Shown piece after piece: positions 60,893 through 64,000 of a stretch of 64,000 bases of DNA. Positions within the stretch are counted from its first letter, which is position 1. Each line of letters starts with the position of its first letter. Location: positions 29,420,619 through 29,484,618 of the forward strand of contig OX031071.1 of NCBI GenBank assembly GCA_943736015.1, read 5' to 3'. The stretch comes from Tridacna crocea. Lineage: Eukaryota; Mollusca; Bivalvia; Cardiida; Cardiidae. The notes below the pieces were generated by a model. That model was not told the origin of the DNA and did no database searches. It worked only from the letters and a program-made list of their open reading frames with translations. The position numbers and the translations under genes were made by a program.

Positions 60893-60962
60893 AAAAAAAT
60901 CAAACACAAAATAAGAATTTGTTTTGGGAACAGTACAAAACATTGTGGGAAAAGTACCATCA
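60893..60962 (-). mobile_element. TTAA-hp MITE fragment
   Basis: AATAAGAATTTGTTTTGGGA and ACAAAACATTGTGGGAAAAG, broken before the hairpin tip. Confidence 0.5.
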
Positions 60963-61032
60963 TTTCAGCTGTTTTACACAGGAAGACGTTTGATGAAAAA
61001 TTAATCCACAGGATGCATACAGGGCCATGATA

Positions 61033-61256
61033 CCCTGTTACCACAAGATCCCTACTTTTAACGACACTGAGGAAAAAGCCTTTTGAAAACATTCTTTGAA
61101 AAGGAGAAAATGCTGGTAACCAGCATTTTCTGCTTTTTCCACAATGTTTTATACCCTTCCCATATCAAATTTCAATTCTTCAGTCACATTTATTTTGTCG
61201 TCTGCAAATGCTTCCAATTTGGACCTGTCTATAATTTGCCATTTGGGAGAGTTATA
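61033..61256 (+). mobile_element. TTAA-hp MITE, near full length
   Basis: CTGTTACCACAAGATCCCTA, hairpin with CTGGTAACCAG, TTTTGTCGTCTGCAAATGCT, TTGGGAGAGTTATA. TTAA is degraded. Confidence 0.85.
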
Positions 61257-61450
61257 TACATGACTACACTTTCAACACAAATCCAAAATGGCGGTGTCAA
61301 CTGATACTAGGCTTCCACAAGACAAACATATTGAGTAGCTTGCACAATATTATTTCAAGTTTCCCTTGATGGTTGTCATTAAAGAGGAGGGAATGGATTG
61401 TTTCTGAAAATAAATTAATATAGTTACGAAATAATCGTTTGTTGTTTTTC

Positions 61451-61677
61451 TTAACCCTTTGCCACACAATCCGGAATTTTGACGACTTTGAGAAAGAAAG
61501 CAAATAAAAACATTGTAGGAAAAGGAGAAAATGCTGGTAACCAGCATTTTCTCCTTTTCTCACGATGTTATCTGCCCTGCCTAAACCAATTTTCAAATTT
61601 TCAGTCACATTTGTTTTATCGTCTGCAATTGCTTTGAATTGAACCAGACTAAAACTTTTTTGTATGGTAAAGAGTTA
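61451..61677 (+). mobile_element. TTAA-hp MITE, full length
   Basis: TTAA at both ends, CACACAATCCGGAATTTTGA, perfect stem tip, TTTTATCGTCTGCAATTGCT, GGTAAAGAGTTAA. Confidence 0.92.
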
Positions 61678-61708
61678 AACAAATACAGCAATTAAAACGA
61701 GGTGTCCC

Positions 61709-61937
61709 TTTAACTCGTTACCAAACGACAAAATTGTAGACTGGTCCAAATTGAAAGCACTTGCAGACGACAAATTATATGTAACTCAAAAATTGAAATT
61801 TGTTTCCAGCAGGATAGAAAACACTGTGGGAAAAGGAGAAAATGCTGGTTACCAGCATTTTCTCCTTTTCCCACAATGTTTTCAAAAGGCTTCTATCTCA
61901 GGGTCGTTAAAAGTCGGGATTGTGTGGTAAACAGTTA
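61709..61937 (-). mobile_element. TTAA-hp MITE, full length
   Basis: TTAA at both ends. The stem has CACTGTGGG against CCCACAATG, so one change is uncompensated. AGGGTCGTTAAAAGTCGGGA, TGTGGTAAACAGTTAA. Confidence 0.92.
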
Positions 61938-62073
61938 ATTTGTCAGGTAAACATATTGCGAAGTGTCCAAACTGATTCAATGTAACGTTAAAATGATAAT
62001 TAAATTGTCCTTTGTTGTAACTAACGATCTTTTATTTTTTGACAACAAAACATTTAAAAGCATAGTTACTTAC

Positions 62074-62094
62074 CTCCAAGTTGTTTATATCCAT
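62074..62094 (-). CDS. Probable 3' end of an upstream N6AMT1 exon
   Basis: On the minus strand MDINNLE is followed by a strong donor (TTGGAG-GTAAGT) and splices in phase 0 to VSGL of the exon at 60402, giving INNLEVSGL where the family has a similar I-x-T-D-L-V segment. The 5' side of the exon cannot be followed: a TTAA-hp MITE begins 2 bp away, at 62097. The exons for the N-terminal SAM-binding motif are not in the window. Confidence 0.4.
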
Positions 62095-62096
62095 GT

Positions 62097-62324
62097 TTAA
62101 CCCTTTACCAAACATTCTTGGTTTTCACGATCCAGAGGAAGAGGCCTTCTGAAAACATTGTGGGAAAAGGAGAAAATGCTGGTAACCAGCATTTTCTCCT
62201 TTTCCCACAATGTTTTCTACTCTTCCACAGTCAAGTTTTAACTTTTGAGTCAAGTTTGTTTTGTTGTCTGCAAGTGCTTTTAATTTGGACTAGTCGAAAA
62301 TTTTGTTGTTTGGTAAAGGGTTAA
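62097..62324 (+). mobile_element. TTAA-hp MITE abutting or interrupting an N6AMT1 exon
   Basis: TTAA at both ends, perfect stem with CTGGTAACCAG, GTTGTCTGCAAGTGCTTTTA, TTTGGTAAAGGGTTAA. Read on the minus strand, its hairpin right arm gives TTTTCCCACAATGTTTTCAG, a plausible splice acceptor, but the frame from there to MDINNLE contains a stop. Confidence 0.92.
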
Positions 62325-62344
62325 ATGAAAATATGACAAATTTC

Positions 62345-62698
62345 TATCACAGTGTCTGTGACATCACAAAGTTAATCCACCAAACTGCATGTTTAACCAG
62401 CGATGTCAATTCTCACTGACATCATTGAATTGGGGCACTCAGAAGGGAAATTTTTTGTGACATCATTGAATTGGGGCACTCAGAAGGGAAATTCTTTGAC
62501 ATCATTGAATTGGGGCACTTAGAAGGGAATTTTTTTGTCGTCAGCGTACACAATTTGTGGGTAGATAAACAGGTAAATGTTAATGAAAATATATTGGAAT
62601 GGTAAAACTTTGCAGAATAATAAATTTGTTCTACAGTCAGGGGGCTTGGGACTTGGAAACTTGTTCAAAGCTGTGGCAAATTATGTTGCCATCTCATC
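62345..62698 (+). repeat. Interspersed repeat I with 3 short tandem units
   Basis: CCACCAAACTGCATGTTTAA, then three units of TGACATCATTGAATTGGGGC and ACTCAGAAGGGAAATT, ending CAGGGGGCTTGGGACTTGGA. Related to 59600-59800, without the second foldback arm. Confidence 0.6.
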
Positions 62699-63014
62699 TT
62701 AACCCTTTACAACACAATCCCGTCTTTTAACGACCCTGTGAAAGAAGCCTTTGAAAACATTGTGGGAAAATGAGAAAATGTTGGTAACCAGCATTTTCTG
62801 CTTTTCCCACAATGTTTTCTTCCCTTCCAAAAACAAATTTCAGTCTCTTAGTCTCATTTATTTTATCCTCTGCAAATGCTCCCAAGTTGGACTAGTCTAT
62901 AATTTTGTCATCTGCAAATTAATGCTCCCAATTTGGGCTAGTCTATAATTTTGTCGTCTGCAAATGCTCCCAATTTGGGCTAGTCTATAATTTTGTCGTT
63001 TGGTAAAGAGTTAA
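62699..63014 (+). mobile_element. TTAA-hp MITE with triplicated right end
   Basis: TTAACCCTTTACAACACAAT, hairpin, then three tandem units (about 42-47 bp) of TCTGCAAATGCTCCCAATTT and GGGCTAGTCTATAATTTTGT before the terminus GGTAAAGAGTTAA. 316 bp instead of about 228. Confidence 0.9.
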
Positions 63015-63560
63015 TGTCTTCACTTGGTAATGGATCTGTAATGTCCAACATAGATCTGATAATAGATCCATAAAAATAAATAATGTCGCCACCTCGTCTC
63101 AGTGTTTCTGTGATGTAGTATACCAAGCTAAAGAGTTAATTTCTTCACTTGGTAATGGATCCATAAAAATAAATAATGTCGCCATCTCGTCTCAATGTTT
63201 CTGTGATGTAGTATACCAAGCTAATTTTTATAAAATCCATTTTGTCCAACATAGATCTGACAAATTCATGAGGTAAACTGATCCCATCACATACAGAACA
63301 TTGACCAATAAATAACCCTGTCGGTATTTGCAGGCTGACTTAGGTTGATACTTTTTACATTTATCCTTTGACCCTTTATCAAGCAAGCTTTTGCAGATGA
63401 CACATTAATGTCTTCACTAAGTAATGGATCCATTTTGTCCAACATAGATCTGACAAACTCATGAGGTAAACTGATCCCATCACATACAGAACATTGACCA
63501 ATAGGTAACCCTGTCAGTCTGTGCAGTCTGACTTAGGTTGATATTTTTTACATTTATCCA
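63015..63560 (-). repeat. Interspersed repeat G, partial triplication
   Basis: CTTCACTTGGTAATGGATC, TCCAACATAGATCTGA, AATAATGTCGCCACCTCGTC, TGATGTAGTATACCAAGCTA, ATGAGGTAAACTGATCCCAT and TACAGAACATTGACCAATA recur two or three times. They include the GTCAGCCTG-like module also at 32455. A 55-codon minus-strand frame over part of it is probably fortuitous. Confidence 0.6.
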
Positions 63561-63562
63561 TC

Positions 63563-63700
63563 AACCCTTTACCAAACAACAATATTCTAGGCTTGTCCAA
63601 ATCAAAAGTTTTTGCAGACAACATATCAAAAGTGACTAAAAATTTTAAAGTTGTTTTGTGAAGAGTAGAAAACATTGTGGGAAAGGGAGATATTCTAAGG
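63563..63700 (-). mobile_element. TTAA-hp MITE, right half lost
   Basis: CAACCCTTTACCAAACAACA, CAGACAACATATCAAAAGTG, AACATTGTGGGAAAGGGAGA, then unrelated sequence. The stretch 63701-63889 shows nothing else. Confidence 0.75.
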
Positions 63701-63889
63701 GAGAAACATTTTTTTCGGTCAGATAGATTTTCAGGCCTTGTTAGACCGAACGCTTCACACCTTTTGTGAACTTTCAGGAAGTCTGACAAAGATATAAAAT
63801 AAGAGTTTAGTACTGATAGTAACCCATTGATATTTTCACATCATTTGCTGTAGAGTTTATAATATTGTGGGAAAAGGAGCATAAAGCAC

Positions 63890-64000
63890 TTAACTCATTA
63901 CCAAACAACAATATTTTAGGCTTGTCCAAATTGAAAGCTTTTGCAGATGACATATCAAAAGTGACTAAAAATTTGAAAGTTGTTTTGTGAAGAGTAGAAA
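63890..64000 (-). mobile_element. TTAA-hp MITE, cut by the window end
   Basis: TTAACTCATTACCAAACAAC, TTGCAGATGACATATCAAAA, GTTGTTTTGTGAAGAGTAGA. Very close to 63563-63670, sharing the unusual ACATATCAAAAGTG arm, so the two are sister copies. Confidence 0.85.

Noticed and set aside
63120-63300. Minus-strand 55-codon frame reading CSVCDGISLPHEFVRSML
   Set aside because: The sequence is a repeat present two or three times here and related to 32455; no splice sites or family match.

Overview
This window is animal nuclear DNA. It is AT-rich, gene-poor, intron-containing and saturated with short non-autonomous transposable elements. The repeats suggest a bivalve mollusc: arrays ending in a GGGCCAT..ATGGCCC hairpin followed by CTCTTGTTT resemble the pearl/Helentron-type elements of bivalves, and there are several tRNA-headed SINEs. 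The species cannot be fixed from the sequence. There are no bacterial features.

Genes are few. (1) 14209-15987 (+) is one large coding exon for a 584-residue TRIM-like protein with two B-box-like zinc fingers, a coiled coil and an NHL-like propeller but no RING; a clear splice acceptor lies upstream. (2) On the minus strand, exons at 60319-60402 and 58577-58718, and probably the end of another at 62074-62094, encode part of N6AMT1 (HEMK2), the eRF1 glutamine methyltransferase. Its catalytic NPPY motif reads NPRY here. (3) Two minus-strand exons at 47577-47804 and 46478-46522 encode the tail of an OB-fold (RPA-like) protein with two in-frame stops. A weak terminal-exon candidate lies at 24225-24301 (+). 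No other convincing genes were found.

The dominant component is one palindromic MITE family, called TTAA-hp here. There are about 65 copies and fragments, of about 215-230 bp when complete, covering roughly a fifth of the window. A complete copy reads TTAA-CCC(A/T)TTACCA, an arm containing CACAATCCC..ACTTTTGACGACCCTGAG..GAAGCC, a central perfect hairpin with arms of about 33 bp, a second arm containing TTTTGTCGTCTGCAAATGC, then TGGTAA(T/A)GGG-TTAA. TTAA targets with CCC...GGG termini are the hallmark of piggyBac-type transposons. '+' below means the CACAATCCC arm comes first. Copies share terminal TTAAs in chains, nest in one another, and carry paired substitutions in the hairpin.

Layout: 1-3.3 kb Helentron-like arrays; 4-9.1 kb unusual inverted-repeat elements; 9.1-11.2 kb mostly featureless; 11.2-14.2 kb MITEs; 14.2-16 kb TRIM-like gene; 16-24.2 kb nested MITEs, two Helitron-type arrays and a SINE pair; 24.8-31.9 kb Helentron arrays, SINEs and microsatellites; 32-44 kb almost continuous TTAA-hp MITEs; 44-46 kb sparse; 46-50 kb OB-fold gene remnant; 50.66-53.74 kb a Mutator-like element with long inverted arms; 54-58.2 kb foldbacks and a Helitron-type array; 58.3-64 kb the N6AMT1 locus with MITEs in its introns. 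The genes show no functional link to one another; what unites the window is successive transposon insertion.
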